A DNA stretch of 64,000 nucleotides. Source: Acanthosepion lycidas. Its lineage: Eukaryota; Mollusca; Cephalopoda; Sepiida; Sepiidae. Position 1 is the first letter of the stretch. Every line of letters starts with the position of its first letter. The stretch spans positions 76,712,997 through 76,776,996 of the forward strand of contig OZ010595.1 of assembly GCA_963932145.1 (NCBI GenBank), in the 5' to 3' direction. The notes below the pieces were generated by a model. That model saw only the letters and a program-made list of their open reading frames with translations. It had not been told where the DNA came from and did no database searches. Shown here in pieces: positions 1 through 14,718 of this stretch. A program made the position numbers and the translations under genes.

Positions 1-118
1 GTACCTGTGTCCAGTCAACGGATCCCGTTTTAATACATGTTGTGCAGCCTCGGCTAATACCAAGTCGAAGTGTTTCTTCAGTGGAGAATCTCGTCATAAT
101 AGAAGCGGCTGGTCATCG
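1..118 (-). other. Possible ITS1 flank of rDNA fragment
   Basis: This stretch lies directly beyond the 3' end of the antisense 18S fragment, where ITS1 would be in an intact rDNA unit. I cannot recognise ITS1 itself, because it is poorly conserved; the call rests on position only. Confidence 0.3.
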
Positions 119-132
119 ATAATGATCCTTCA

Positions 133-177
<45 letters not shown>

Positions 178-228
178 AACGATCGGGTTCGGTCGTCTTC
201 TTCTCCAGGCATCGAACGCCGAGGCACG
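119..228 (-). rRNA. 18S rRNA 3'-end fragment (antisense)
   Basis: Read on the minus strand, this is the conserved 3' end of small-subunit rRNA. The plus strand carries the complement of the universal 3' terminus (GCAGGTTCACCTACGGAAAC at 133-152), followed by ACGACTTTTACTTCCTCTAA. About 110 bases are recognisable, with a few differences from the usual metazoan sequence. Similarity stops near 228, where gag-like coding sequence of an LTR element begins on the plus strand. It is a fragment and cannot give a functional rRNA by itself. It could be an orphan rDNA piece, the edge of an rDNA array, or an assembly join. Confidence 0.85.
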
Positions 229-3200
229 TACGATGCGCGCGGGAAACGGCGGCAGAAAGCGCATGTGCAGCAACAAATGCTACTTGTTTCAAATGTAAAA
301 AAGAAGGCCATTTCTCAAAAATGTGTCGTCCTTACTCCCAAATAACATCTGCTGCAACATGCTATCCGCTTCCTAAGGATTCCTAAAACAGGCTGCATTA
401 TACGTGTTAGTCGGAAAATATGGTGCCGGTACGGCCCTAATGGATACGGGGAGCTCAGGATCCTTTATCGCTCACGGTTGTGTGAGGAAACACAGACTAC
501 AGATGAAACCTGCTACTGGTAACGTATCTATGGGGTCATTATCACTTAATGCTTCTATCAAAGGACAGTGTACAGTAGACTTAAGCCAACTAGGTGATTG
601 GTATCCAAATGTAAAACTTTTAGTCCTGCCCAACCTATGCTCATATATTATTCTTGGCCAAGATTTCATGTCACAATATTCCACCATATCTTTTGCATTC
701 AGTGGCTCTAAGAAATATTTCGTAATCTCTCATCCTATCTCCTGTAGCGTACCTTCTGCGTTAGTGAACACACCAGCTTTATTCTCAAACATTGATCCAG
801 ACTGTAAACCTATTACAACTAAATCTAAAAGATTTTGAGAGGGTGACATGCATTTCATCCAGAGATTGAGAAAATGATCCAGGAGTGTGTAATTGAAGAA
901 AGTACATCTCCTTGGATGGCTCAAGTCTTAATAGTAATGAATGAGAGTAAAAAAAAAAGAGACTTGTAGACGATTATAGTAGGACAATTAAAAGATTTAC
1001 CAGATTAGATGCTTATCCATTACCAAGAATGGATGATCTGGCTCAAGAAATAGCAAAATTACAACTCATTGGATCTGAAGAGTGCATATCACCAGATACG
1101 AATAAAAAAAGAAAATAAGCCCTACACGGCATCCGAAGTTAATGGTAAACTTTACCACTTTTGTAGAATTCCTTTTGGAGTGACTAACGGTGTCGCATGT
1201 TTCCAAAGGATAATGGGTAAGATTATTAAGGAAAATATTTTAACGGGTGTATATGCATATGTAGACAACATTATCGTTGTTGGGAAAAATCAGCAAGAAC
1301 ATGATGAGAACTTGGAAAAATTTAAAAAGATTGCTATACGGTATAACCTCACCATCAACAATGATAAATCTGTTTTCTCTAAAACATCCACTGATTTTCT
1401 CGGCTACAACATATCACATGAGCTACTTAGACCTGATGCAGAACGTCTACGATCATTACTTATTCCTCAGAAGAAAACCTCACTTACTACCCTCAGACAA
1501 AATTAGACCCTTAATAGCAGCTGATCCATTCCCTCTTGATTCAAAATCGGTAAAAACATTTGAAATCTTTATGGAAGAAATTGAAAAGGCCTTACTATAC
1601 TCGGTCGATGAAAACATTCCTCTCGTAGTAGAAACAGATGCCTCTGATACTGCTATTGCGGCTACTCTAAATCAAGAAAACCGGCCGGTGGCATTCTTTT
1701 CATGTACACTAACGACTACAGAACAAAAGCATTCTTTTGTAGAAAAAGAGGCTTGTGCAATAGTTGAATCTGTCAAAAAGTGGTCACATTATTTATCAGC
1801 GCGGCGTTTTGTGATAGTCACAGATCAGCAAGCTGTTAATTTCATGTTTGATGCAAGAGGGCATAGGAAGATCAAGAACAGCACGATCGAACGATGGAGA
1901 ATGGAATTGGGGTGTTATGAGTATGACATCTTGTACCGACCAGGAAAAGAACAATATTCCAGCTGATACACTCTCAAGCGTCCAGTGCAATGCACTCACC
2001 AACATAGGAAAACAACAAGAAATACACGAAAATCTTTGTCATTCTGGTATAACCAGGTTGGTTCATTTTGTTAAAGTAAGATATCTTCTATACTCTATTG
2101 AAAATGTTAAAAGAGTGTGTACAGTATGTGCAGTGTGTGCTAGATGGAAACCACGCTTCTATACACCAGAAACAGGATGCCTGGTCAAAGCAACATAACC
2201 GATGGAACGACTCAGCATTGAAGGGAAACCATCATTCAACTTCGAAAAACCGCTACTTACGGTGATAGATGAGTACTCGCGTTTCCCTTTTGCCTTTACA
2301 TGTACAAGCACAAATAGAGACTTAATAATACAGAGTCTAAATCAGATATTCATAGTATTTGGCATTCCCTCTTACATCCATTCAGATAGAGGAACATCTT
2401 TCGTATCACGGGAATTACGCGAATATTACCAATTTTGGAATCGCTACTAGCCGGACATTGCCTTATCACCCTCAAGGAAATGGTCAATGTGAACGGTATA
2501 AAGGAATTATCTGGAAACACATCTCATTGACCTTAGCCTAAAGAAATCTTAAAGAATCGCAATGGGAAACAGTATTGCCTGAAGTCTTACACTCCGTAAG
2601 ATCTCTCCTTTGTACTTCTACTAATGCCACATCGCATGAAAGACTCTTTTCATACAAACGGCGAACTCCCAGCGGCCATTTCTTACCTACTTGGTTATCT
2701 ACGCCAGGACCTGTTCTTATGCGTCGTCATGTCCAAGCCAATAAGTATGAACTACTAGTTGACGAACTACTAGTTGACGAACTACTATTACTGGAAGCAA
2801 ACACACAATATGCTCACATAAGATTCACCAATGGGCGCGAATCTACAGTATCTGTAAGTTACTTAGCACCAACAAGGAATTCATTACAAAGTGGGGAAGT
2901 CGTAGATGATAACCTCCAGAAAGATTTAGATGATTCTACATCCACTAATGAAAACAATTCAGATGAAAAACTTGAAGTAGATAGTAACGATTTACAAACT
3001 ATCATTAACCCAGAGATTACAACTTCTAAAGACCAGTCTCCTTCATTTAATGTCAAGAAATCCTGAGATATCAAGACAATCCCAACGGGAAATTCGTAAG
3101 CCAAAGAGATATCAAGAACTGTAAATAAATAAAAAAGGAGGAAAGAATGTACTATACTTATTTGCTCTAGGCATTTTTGTTATGGTAATTACCTCCCTTA

Positions 3201-3300
3201 CTAGCATTCTTCAGTTGACGAATTGCTTAGTCAGGGAATGTTACGTTAAATAAATCCTTGTTAAGGAGTACCAGTCTTGTCAGCCCATTACAGATACATA
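229..3300 (+). mobile_element. Ty3/gypsy-like LTR retrotransposon fossil
   Basis: Parts appear in the usual gypsy order. A CCHC zinc knuckle ending gag lies at about 268-330. An aspartic protease with a DTGSS motif lies at 404-838. Reverse transcriptase (about 880-1500) has a YVDN variant of the YVDD box. RNase H starts near 1570 (ETDASD). An integrase HHCC zinc finger lies at about 2010-2150, and the integrase core and C-terminal tail at about 2230-2870 (HSDRGTSF, PYHPQGNGQCER). A purine-rich tract at about 3128-3146 precedes a likely short 3' LTR. The left end is missing and joins 18S rRNA sequence. The coding region is broken in several places, so it is an old inactive copy. Confidence 0.9.
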
Positions 3301-3309
3301 TAAAGTAAA

Positions 3310-3895
3310 AATAAATCCCTCAGACACTCAACATGAATCACGTTTTATCTCGCTTGTATATTGTATTGTAAATTAAATTTTATATTTTTTCTAATAAATA
3401 TTAAATAAATAAAATTGAAACTCAGTAGAAATTCACTAAAATCTAATTTCTATAAGGATAGAGTTAAATTAAGTATAAAACGCTTAGACACTCAACGTGA
3501 ATCATGTTTTATCTCACTTATGTGTATTTTATTGTAAACTGAATTTTATATTTGTTTTAATAAATATTAAATAATTATTAAATAAAAAATGAATTTCATT
3601 TGAAATTAACCAAAATCTAATTTCTATAAGGATACAGTTAAAGAATAAAGCGATCAGACGCTCAAAGTGAATTATGTTTTATCTCGCTTATGTATATTGT
3701 ATTGTAAATTTAATTATATATTTATTTTGGTAAATATTAAATAAATAAAAGTAAATTCAGTTGAAATTTACCAAAATCTAATTTCTATAAGGATACAGTT
3801 AAAGTAAGAATAAAGAGATCAGGGGCTCAACGTGAATCACGTTTTATCTCGCTTATGTATATTTTATTGTAAAATTTGTATGCAGAACCCTGACT
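3310..3895. repeat. Tandem repeat, about 165-170 bp unit, 3.5 copies
   Basis: A unit beginning near CACTCAAC-GTGAATCA recurs at 3325, 3489, 3659 and 3824, spaced 164, 170 and 165 bases. Each unit also carries TTTTATCTCGCTTATGTATA and CTAATTTCTATAAGGATA. It lies just downstream of the gypsy fossil and could be part of its 3' region or an independent satellite. Confidence 0.85.
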
Positions 3896-4351
3896 AAGAA
3901 TATGACAAATGGGAAACTGTTTCATTGAAACTAGATTCTGCGTTTTGCCCTTAATAGGCTTCAGATCAAAAACGACAGAAATAAATATGTATTTGTGTGC
4001 ATGCTTAAATAATAAATCGTTAATACATTTTTTCCCCGCTAAGCTCGCGCTTCTTGGGCTGAAAGAAAGATTAAATATGTGCGACTTTTATATTCATTTT
4101 CATTCTATTATCTTTTCTTTACAATTTTCTTGTTTTTGTTGAATTTATTTATAAATTCTCCCAGTAGTTCTGCCTTGAAATTAAGATAAATCCTCCTCCT
4201 ATTTTCAGAATAGCTCGAAAGCAAAAGATATATTTTATTCTTGTGAAACAAATCCTTTTTCTGATAACGCCGGATTATTGGCAAAATGGCAAAATAAAAC
4301 TTTTGAAATTGTTCTTCTGTCAAATTACCACCATACTTCCATCCCACGCGC
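3896..4351. other. No recognised feature
   Basis: AT-rich sequence with only short open frames. I see no gene, RNA or repeat here. Confidence 0.5.
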
Positions 4352-4374
4352 AGACACACACGCACACACACACG

Positions 4375-4411
<37 letters not shown>
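4352..4411. repeat. (CA)n/(TA)n microsatellite
   Basis: An uninterrupted run of CA then TA dinucleotides directly abuts the TA target site of the MITE that follows. Confidence 0.95.
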
Positions 4412-4412
<1 letters not shown>

Positions 4413-4413
<1 letters not shown>

Positions 4414-4486
4414 TAGGTTGGTGCAAAAATAATGACGTAATAATGTCGTTATTTGACGTATTTTTTAACGTTTTGCACCAACCTAA
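4413..4486. mobile_element. MADE1-like mariner MITE, copy 1 (short)
   Basis: Terminal inverted repeats TTAGGTTGGTGCAAAA / TTTTGCACCAACCTAA are flanked by TA. At 74 bp it is shorter than the other copies because part of one inner arm is missing. The terminal sequence matches that of the human Hsmar1-derived MADE1 family (recalled, not searched). Confidence 0.9.
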
Positions 4487-4655
4487 TATATATTTCTTAA
4501 AACGTCATTTTTTAGTGGATAGCTGTTTGAAATGGATTCCTTTTTTTTTTTTAAATAATGTATATTACATCTATCGGCCTGTACACTCGAGAATTCTTAA
4601 TAAAAGTTTTTTTAGGAGAAACAATATCTGCTCGAAGCATACGCCTCGTATGTTA

Positions 4656-4754
4656 TTAGGTTGGTGCAAAATAATGACGTAATAATGTTGTTTTTTGACG
4701 TTAAAAATACGTCAAAAACGACATTATTACGTCATTATTTTTGCACCAACCTAA
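4656..4754. mobile_element. MADE1-like mariner MITE, copy 2
   Basis: A 99-bp near-perfect palindrome with TTAGGTTGGTGCAAAA ends and flanking TA dinucleotides. Its inner arms carry ATAATGACGTAATAATG and the complement. As RNA it would fold into one long hairpin. Confidence 0.93.
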
Positions 4755-5061
4755 TATAATCGGACATCGTGTTGATTTAGTCGGAAGAAGTGATTCTTGT
4801 GGGCTATAGCGGCTGAACAGGCAAGAGAGAACCAAGGAGAATATTGTGGTTCCAATTGGTATTTCTGTCCTGGCACAAAGGCGTCGATGTCGGCTTTCCA
4901 TCAGAAAGAGGCCTCAGTACCTTACTTCTCAACAGGACAAAATAGGATTAAAATACCATTCCAAGGTGTATCGGAAAGAAAATCACGAAATGAGTCACAT
5001 TGATAGCAGAAAGATGTAATGTTAATAGGGAGTTCTTGCCTAATAGGCGAGAGGAAAGATA
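4755..5061. other. No recognised feature
   Basis: Unique-looking sequence with higher GC than its surroundings. It includes a 68-codon open frame at 4797-5003 that resembles nothing I know. Confidence 0.4.
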
Positions 5062-5073
5062 CCTATCTATCTG

Positions 5074-5132
<59 letters not shown>
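5062..5132. repeat. (CTAT)n/(TA)n microsatellite
   Basis: Tetranucleotide CTAT units pass into a pure TA run. Confidence 0.95.
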
Positions 5133-5135
<3 letters not shown>

Positions 5136-5287
5136 AGAGAAAGAGACTACCGCGTGGTCGGATTTACCAAGAGGGCATAAAATAATGTTGTGTTACTGGA
5201 AAATACGACACTATGATAAAAATAATTAACAATGTAAGCAATATTAATCTCAGTAATAACAGTACTACTACTAATAATAATAATAAT

Positions 5288-7003
5288 TGTTATGGGATCT
5301 TACCCATAATAATAATAATGGACTATTCCATACTTAATAAATACTGCACCTCAGGAGTAGGCAAGGAGTCCGTCGCTCAACTCTTGAGCGACGGTTCGGT
5401 TCAACTCTCTGCTTTCGGGCGGGAGGAACGCGAAGGAGGCTACGCCGAAGGGCGGATTCTCCTTCGGGGAGGTAGACCGGCCCTGAACTAGTTTATACGG
5501 GTTCAATGGGCATATTTTTGGCCGAGCCCACGAGCTCGGAGTGCCCACGTTGAACCGGCCTTGTGCCACATGACGCCCACGTGGCGGGCGGGTGACTAAA
5601 TATAGTCCGTCGCTCAACTCTTGAACGACAGATCGGTTGAACTCTCTGCCTTCGGGTGGGAGGAACCCGAAGGAGGCTACGCCGAAGGGCGGACTCTCTT
5701 TCGGGGAGGTAAACCGACCCTGAACCCCTCTATACGGGTTCAATGGGCATATTTTAGGCCGGGCACACGGGCTCGGAGATCCCACGTTAAAAAGGCATTG
5801 TACCACATGACGCCCTCGTGGGGGGTGACTGAATATCGTCAGTCGCTCAACTCTTGAACGACAGATCGGTTGAACTCTCTGTCCTCGGGCGGGAGGATCC
5901 AAAAGGAGGCTACGCCGAAGGGCGGACTCTCTTTCGAGGAGGTAAACCGGCCCTGAACCCGTTTATACGGGTTCAATTGGCATATTTTTAGCCGAGCCCA
6001 ATGGCACGGAGATCCTACGTTAAAAAGGCCGTGTGCCACATGACGCCTTCGTGGGTGGGTGGGTGGTGACTGAATATCGTCAGTCGCTCACTTCTGAACC
6101 GACTGTTTGGTTGGACTCTCTGCCTTTGGGAGGAGAGGAACCCGAACGAGGCTACGCCGAATGCCGGAGTCTCGTTCGGGCAGGTAAACCGGCCCTGAGC
6201 CCGTTTATACGGGTTCAATGGGCATTTTTGGGCCGAGCCCACGGGCTCGGAAAACTCATTATATAACCGACCTTGTGTCACATGTTGCCCCAGTGGAGTG
6301 GGCAGACTGAATATCGTCCGTCGCTCACTTTCTGAACTCACTGCCTTCCGGCGGAGAGGAACCTGAACGTGGCTACGCCGAAGGGCGGAGTCTCGTTCGA
6401 GGAGGTAAACCGTTCTTGAACCCGTTTATATGGGTACAATGGGCCTATTGTTGGGCCGAGCTCACGGGCTAGTATATCCCACATTAAATAACCGACCTTG
6501 TGTCACATGCTGCCCCAGTGATTAGGTGGGGGTGACTGAATATCGTCAGTCGCTCAAGTCTTGAACGACAGATCGGTTGAAGGAAGGAACCCGAATGGCG
6601 GATTCTCTTTCGTGGCGGTAAACCGACCCTGAACCCGTTTATACGGGTTCAATGGGCATATTTTCGGAGAGCCCACGTTAAAAAAAGCCTTGTGCCACAT
6701 GACGCCCGCGTGGGTGCGGGTGACTGAATATCGTCAGTAGTTCAAGTCGAGTCAAGAGTCGAGTCAGAGGCAGTCCGAAACAGAGTCGCGTTCAGACAAT
6801 TACTGCAAGACATTGGAATAATGATACTGGTCGAGACTACTTTGTTCTCTCTATTAAATCTGATTGTTCATACTAACACTTCTACTTCTCTGTATATATT
6901 CCTGTTTGTAATATATCCGTGTTATTCCATACCCGTGTTCACGTTCTTCTTTATTGGTTCTACCTTGGACTATCACAGTGGTACAAGGAACCGGACCATA
7001 ACA
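5288..7003 (+). mobile_element. Solo LTR with internal tandem expansion
   Basis: Both ends match the LTR at 22396-22713. The left end (TGTTATGGGATCTTACCCAT...) matches its start. The right about 240 bases (from CATTGGAATAATGATACTGG to ACCATAACA) match its end. The two halves are separated by a seven-unit tandem array, so this LTR is about 1.7 kb against about 0.32 kb. No internal coding region is seen on either side, so it reads as a solo LTR of the same LTR-retrotransposon family or a close relative. Confidence 0.8.
5368..6745 (+). repeat. 190-240 bp tandem array inside the LTR
   Basis: A unit starting GTC(C/A)GTCGCTCAA recurs at 5368, 5605, 5838, 6079, 6316, 6545 and 6733. The array is GC-rich against an AT-rich background. 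Each unit carries GAGGCTACGCCGAA, GTTTATACGGGTTCAATGGG and a (C/T)CTTGTGCCACATG motif. The last units are shorter and more diverged. Confidence 0.93.
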
Positions 7004-7115
7004 ATAACAATCATTCATATAAATGTAAAAATAGCACAAAATACCCTCATGAAAGCAAATGCCTAATCAATAATATAATATATGAAGCAACCGTAAGAAA
7101 GAATTTTGAATTTTT

Positions 7116-7118
<3 letters not shown>

Positions 7119-7160
<42 letters not shown>
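7119..7160. repeat. (TA)n microsatellite
   Basis: A pure TA run about 42 bases long. Confidence 0.95.
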
Positions 7161-7165
<5 letters not shown>

Positions 7166-7244
7166 TTTTTATGCAAATGATAATAACAACAACAACAGTA
7201 ATAATCAAGTAAACTCAAGTATCAAGTTAAAAGCCTTTGGCGTT

Positions 7245-7250
7245 TTTATT
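7245..7250 (-). terminator. Polyadenylation signal of the secreted-protein gene
   Basis: On the minus strand, AATAAA lies about 8 bases after the TAA stop at 7258-7260. The 3' UTR would therefore be very short, with cleavage expected around 7220-7235. Confidence 0.75.
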
Positions 7251-7257
7251 AAGTCAT

Positions 7258-10774
<3,517 letters not shown>

Positions 10775-10786
10775 GATGAGATTAAT

Positions 10787-11710
10787 CTAGAAAGATGAAA
10801 ATAGAATTTTTTAATTTCAACATACAAAAATGACGTTTCCTATATTATTACCTTATATATTTGTGTAACGCGCGTTCTCGCGTATCGTACGAACCCCCAA
10901 ATTTTCACATATAAAGAAAATGATTTTATCATGTATCTCGTGTATCATGCGAGTTTCTTTTTTGAAAGACCAAATTACAATAGACTAACCTCTTTCCCTC
11001 TATCTCTTTATCTCATCTTCTAGCTAAATAAGTTAAAAAAGTAAAAGAGAATGATAAAAGTGTGGTTAATAACGATATTGCGCGTTACCTAACTGAACGA
11101 GAAACAGCTAAACATCTTATAAATGTAAACAATGGATAAGATGCATATTCACTATGTTTGTATTTTATATTATGATACTAATATATGAATATTACATTCA
11201 TTATTATTGGATATTGTTAAGTAAAACATCAGTTTTATCAAAATCATATTTATTTTTAAATACAGTTTTACTATTTGACTACAGTAAATGGACATATAGT
11301 TTAGTTAACGGCGTAACCAGCACCAACAGTACATATGCTTATTTAATATCTCGTGTATGATGCTACCCTCTTAAAATTAGCTTCAAAAGTCACATAATAC
11401 ACGAGTATATATGGTAATATGAATTATTCAGAAACATAAAAACAATGAAATATTGATGGATAATGTTAAAAATAATAAATAGATAAATATAGAGACCTTA
11501 TTAGACGACTAAAAATGTTGTGTAACATGAAACTGAAAATTGTACCAATTATTATTAGTACAATTGGCACAGTTTCAAAACACCTTGCAAAAAAGTTCCA
11601 AAAACTAAAAATTCGAGGAAGACGACAACATCACTGCGATCGGTAAGAATACTAAGGAGAGATTTTAGGAAACTTGTTGTCATTTCTGCTAAAATCAATG
11701 AACTACAACT
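10787..11710. other. Intron 1, 3' part; nothing recognised
   Basis: AT-rich. Two related short blocks, TCTCGCGTATCGTACGA and TCTCGTGTATCATGCGA, occur near 10875 and 10935. No gene is seen. Confidence 0.5.
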
Positions 11711-12014
11711 CAGTCAGTTATGTGCCGTGGGTGATACACGCTTAGGCGATCATGTATCTTTCGCTACATGACTGACGAGGCAATTTCTTTTTCTTGCAGT
11801 AGGTTGTCATTTCTTTCTACGGCAGACCAGTTGCCATCCAAGACTATAGAACCCGGTCTGCTCTGCTATTTACCCATAGCTGGAGAGAGAAGAAGATGAT
11901 TCATACCTTTCCCAAGGGTATTAGCACGTAAGTGAACGTAATGGATTCGACTGGAATTCGAACTCGGCTCCCCGATTCCTCAATGCGAGCCGCTATACAT
12001 TACTCCACCGTGCC
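11711..12014 (-). mobile_element. Octopod-type tRNA-SINE, near full length
   Basis: Read on the minus strand it starts with a tRNA-like head (GCACGGTGGAGTAATG as A box, GAGCCGAGTTCGAATTCC as B box). The body carries GGTATGAATC, CTATGGGTAAATAGCAGA and GGCAACTGGTCT. It ends CATGATCGCCTAAGCGTG and a CTGACTGA tail. The same family occurs at 29512, 30779, 41886, 43094, 53230, 58462 and 59050. Confidence 0.88.
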
Positions 12015-12694
12015 TACAACTACAGCTACAAAATCACCTACAAATGTTAAAATTATAAAGTATAGAGCACATGATCACTAAAATTTTAAAGAGAATAAGA
12101 ACTATAATAAATTGCTGCTAGGAAAGAGAAAGAGTTGAAAACATATAATGAGAAATAAAAGCTCGGAGAATTGAAGACTCACAGGGCGCAAAGTACTCAA
12201 GAGAAGCAGAGGGAAGCAGCGTGAAAAATGTGCGCGAATAGATGTTGGAACAAATAGCACAAATGACCTTTTGTAAGGACGTGAATACAGCTGAAAGCAA
12301 GAAAGGAAACCGTGGAGAGACATGATCCCCACATCCTGAAAAGACATTCCACAAGGAGAGAGAGAGAGAGAGAGGAAGAGAGGAAGAGAGAGAGAGAGAG
12401 AATAGTTTCTAAATAATTACGCCCAAAGTCAAAAATAAAAGAAATGTTCTTTACTATCCTCTTATAATTTGACTTGGTCATATGATCTTGATGTTCATTT
12501 TGCAGACGATAGCTTTTCCCCGATGTAACAATGCTTTCTACTCGAATAGAAAAATATAATTTCTCAATTTTTAACGGTTAATCACTATTATGTTGAGAGG
12601 CACTCAGCAGCTGTTTTTGCAACAAGGATTCTTCATTTTATAAAAAGGAAAGAAATCATCTATTAAGACCAAAGAAGAAACGATGTAATCTTAC
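12015..12694. other. Intron 1, 5' part with GA-rich run
   Basis: Contains a (GA)n stretch at about 12356-12402, otherwise unremarkable intron sequence. Confidence 0.6.
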
Positions 12695-12749
12695 CTTCTC
12701 TTGTTGAGTAATTGACAATGTCACTTACGCAGAGAATTGAAGTGTGACT
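12695..12749 (-). other. Non-coding exon 1 of the secreted-protein gene
   Basis: A 55-base leader exon runs from the inferred start site at 12749 to a GTAAGATT donor at 12687-12694. A second, stronger-looking donor, GTAAGTGA, lies inside the exon at 12721-12728, so a shorter 21-base leader is also possible. There is no ATG in the exon, so the choice does not alter the protein. Confidence 0.7.
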
Positions 12750-12777
12750 GAAATCGGGAAGTTTTCCACTATTTATA
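12746..12777 (-). promoter_or_regulatory. TATA box and initiator of the secreted-protein gene
   Basis: Minus-strand TATAAATA (12770-12777) lies 28 bases upstream of the A of TCAGTC (12746-12751), a match to the TCAGT initiator. The spacing is what a TATA/Inr core promoter needs, and the splice donor of exon 1 follows 54 bases on. Confidence 0.75.
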
Positions 12778-13021
12778 GCTCCAAAAAAGCAACATTCTTG
12801 CTTCAGGGAATGAATTCGTCTAGATTACCGGTTTTAAATCAAATTATAATTTAAAGTATTATATATTTATTTCCATACGCCTGAGTGAAGATGGCATGGT
12901 AGGAGGTTTATTATACGTCTATGTGTATGAATGCAGGTATGCTAACATTTTTTGTACATTTTTTAACTTTCTTGCGTCACTCTTCTTGTGGAGTGAAATT
13001 CATAGTGTTTACTTGAGTGGC

Positions 13022-13066
<45 letters not shown>

Positions 13067-13121
13067 TAACCACGGGTATGTATGACGTCAATTCTGTATG
13101 GAAAGGTGCCTCAGGGAATAA

Positions 13122-13166
<45 letters not shown>

Positions 13167-13620
13167 AAAAAAGAGAAAAACCGCAAACGTTTTTGGTTGT
13201 AATGTGGATTTTTAAAACAAATATTATGCTTTATTTTCCATAATTTTGCTACACGAGTTTCCGGCTTCGCGACTGCCATCAGGCAAAAGATGGAGATTTC
13301 CACATATTATTAAAAATAATTAATTTTTTTCTTTGTTTTTCGATGTTAAATATTCTCGATATGAAACATTCTCTTTTTTGTGTTAGTGATCCAAACGTCT
13401 TTCTTGAACTGGCAGTGAAAAGTTCTGAGTGAAGGGTTATAAAACAATTAAGATTGGTTCGAGAAATGATGGAGTAGTTATCGGCATGCTTTTAATGACC
13501 CCGTGTGTTTCTAGATCTATTTCCATTTTCGTGTGCTTTTGTCAGTACGCGTGCATATATGTGTATATCCCCTCTCCATACATACACACTGTCTCACTAC
13601 GAGGAATCAGTGAACATATC
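12778..13620. other. Upstream region with two (TA)n runs
   Basis: (TA)n runs lie at about 13024-13064 and 13125-13163. I see no further promoter element I would defend, and no gene. Confidence 0.6.
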
Positions 13621-13735
13621 TGTATTCCCACACACATATACACACACACATACACAAACACACAAACATACGCACACACATACCGTCCCACTACACGGAA
13701 TCAGTACACACACACACACACACATACGTACATAT
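13555..13735. repeat. (CA)n-rich region with short direct repeat
   Basis: CA-rich microsatellite. CACTACACGGAATCAGT at 13690 repeats CACTACGAGGAATCAGT at 13595, so a segment was duplicated with the CA run. Confidence 0.85.
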
Positions 13736-14074
13736 ACTTCCCAAAACTGATTCCATGTAATTTGGGAAAGTACGTTTATGTTCACAGATATATTTGCGAT
13801 CGAGTATCTACATATCTAAATGTGATTTGTTTATCTGTCTGTCAAACCATTTCATGTAAAGCCCTCACGTTCGGTATGAATACTTATTTGACACATGCGA
13901 CGGTTTTACTGTAAAAATGTTCCTCGTGGAGAAATTGACTGTCAACCCTTTTCCTTTTATATGGATTTACCTCTACAGTAACAATTACCGTTTGTGTCAG
14001 TTCGATGTAAGACTATAATTTCTGTTTTATTATTATAATAACTGTGTGAAGCTGCAGAATTACTTGTCTATCCT

Positions 14075-14077
<3 letters not shown>

Positions 14078-14131
<54 letters not shown>
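14078..14131. repeat. (TA)n microsatellite
   Basis: A pure TA run about 54 bases long. Confidence 0.95.
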
Positions 14132-14134
<3 letters not shown>

Positions 14135-14208
14135 ACGGATATCTCGAGCCATAGCTCCATTATATATATAATTATAAAAGAATACATATTCAATTAAACA
14201 AAATCATC

Positions 14209-14718
14209 CTAGATGATTGCTAATAAATCAGTCAAAAGCGCTCGATTCCGTAGGCAATTTGGACTGTTTTTACGCTCTCTATATCCAGAAGAGTAATCAC
14301 TGGTACGAATGTGAGAAAAAACTAATAAAAAGCTTAATCGCAGTGCCTTGTCAGTCGTCTTCAGTGAAACTTGTACAAAAGATATATTGTTGCTCAAATA
14401 CACAATAGAAAACAATTCCTCGTCCGCTAGGCGACGCATACACTTTTTGGATTTGGTTGAGTTTGGGAAGTGAGGATTTGACAGCTGCGGCTCAGATTCA
14501 AACCCTAAAATATTCAAATCATCTCGAAACGTCAAATCTTCGACCAATACAGTCTGCCAAAAGTCCCCTTCCAAAGCAGAAACCTGGAACTTTACTAAAC
14601 GACAAACCCTAAAGCACAGAAATATGCAAAGTGCCCGTGAAAGAATCATATTAAATATCAGATGATGAGATCGCAAAAGAGCCGAATGGATCTGCGAAAT
14701 AACCAAAATCAGAAACAT
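14209..14718 (-). CDS. Unrecognised 169-codon open frame
   Basis: The longest open frame here that is neither low complexity nor an obvious transposon. The predicted product starts with a hydrophobic stretch (MFLILVISQIHSALL) and a second one (ILSRALCIFLCF). A mixed-composition middle and an end in NRALLTDLLAII follow. I recognise no domain. No promoter, splice sites or paralogue is visible in the window. A chance open frame of this length is plausible in 64 kb, so it is a weak candidate only. Confidence 0.2.
   Translation of the reverse strand: MFLILVISQIHSALLRSHHLIFNMILSRALCIFLCFRVCRLVKFQVSALEGDFWQTVLVEDLTFRDDLNILGFESEPQLSNPHFPNSTKSKKCMRRLADEELFSIVYLSNNISFVQVSLKTTDKALRLSFLLVFSHIRTSDYSSGYRERKNSPNCLRNRALLTDLLAII

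Noticed and set aside
13429-13914. 161-codon open frame
   Set aside because: Mostly a translated CA microsatellite (His/Thr/Tyr) with no domain.
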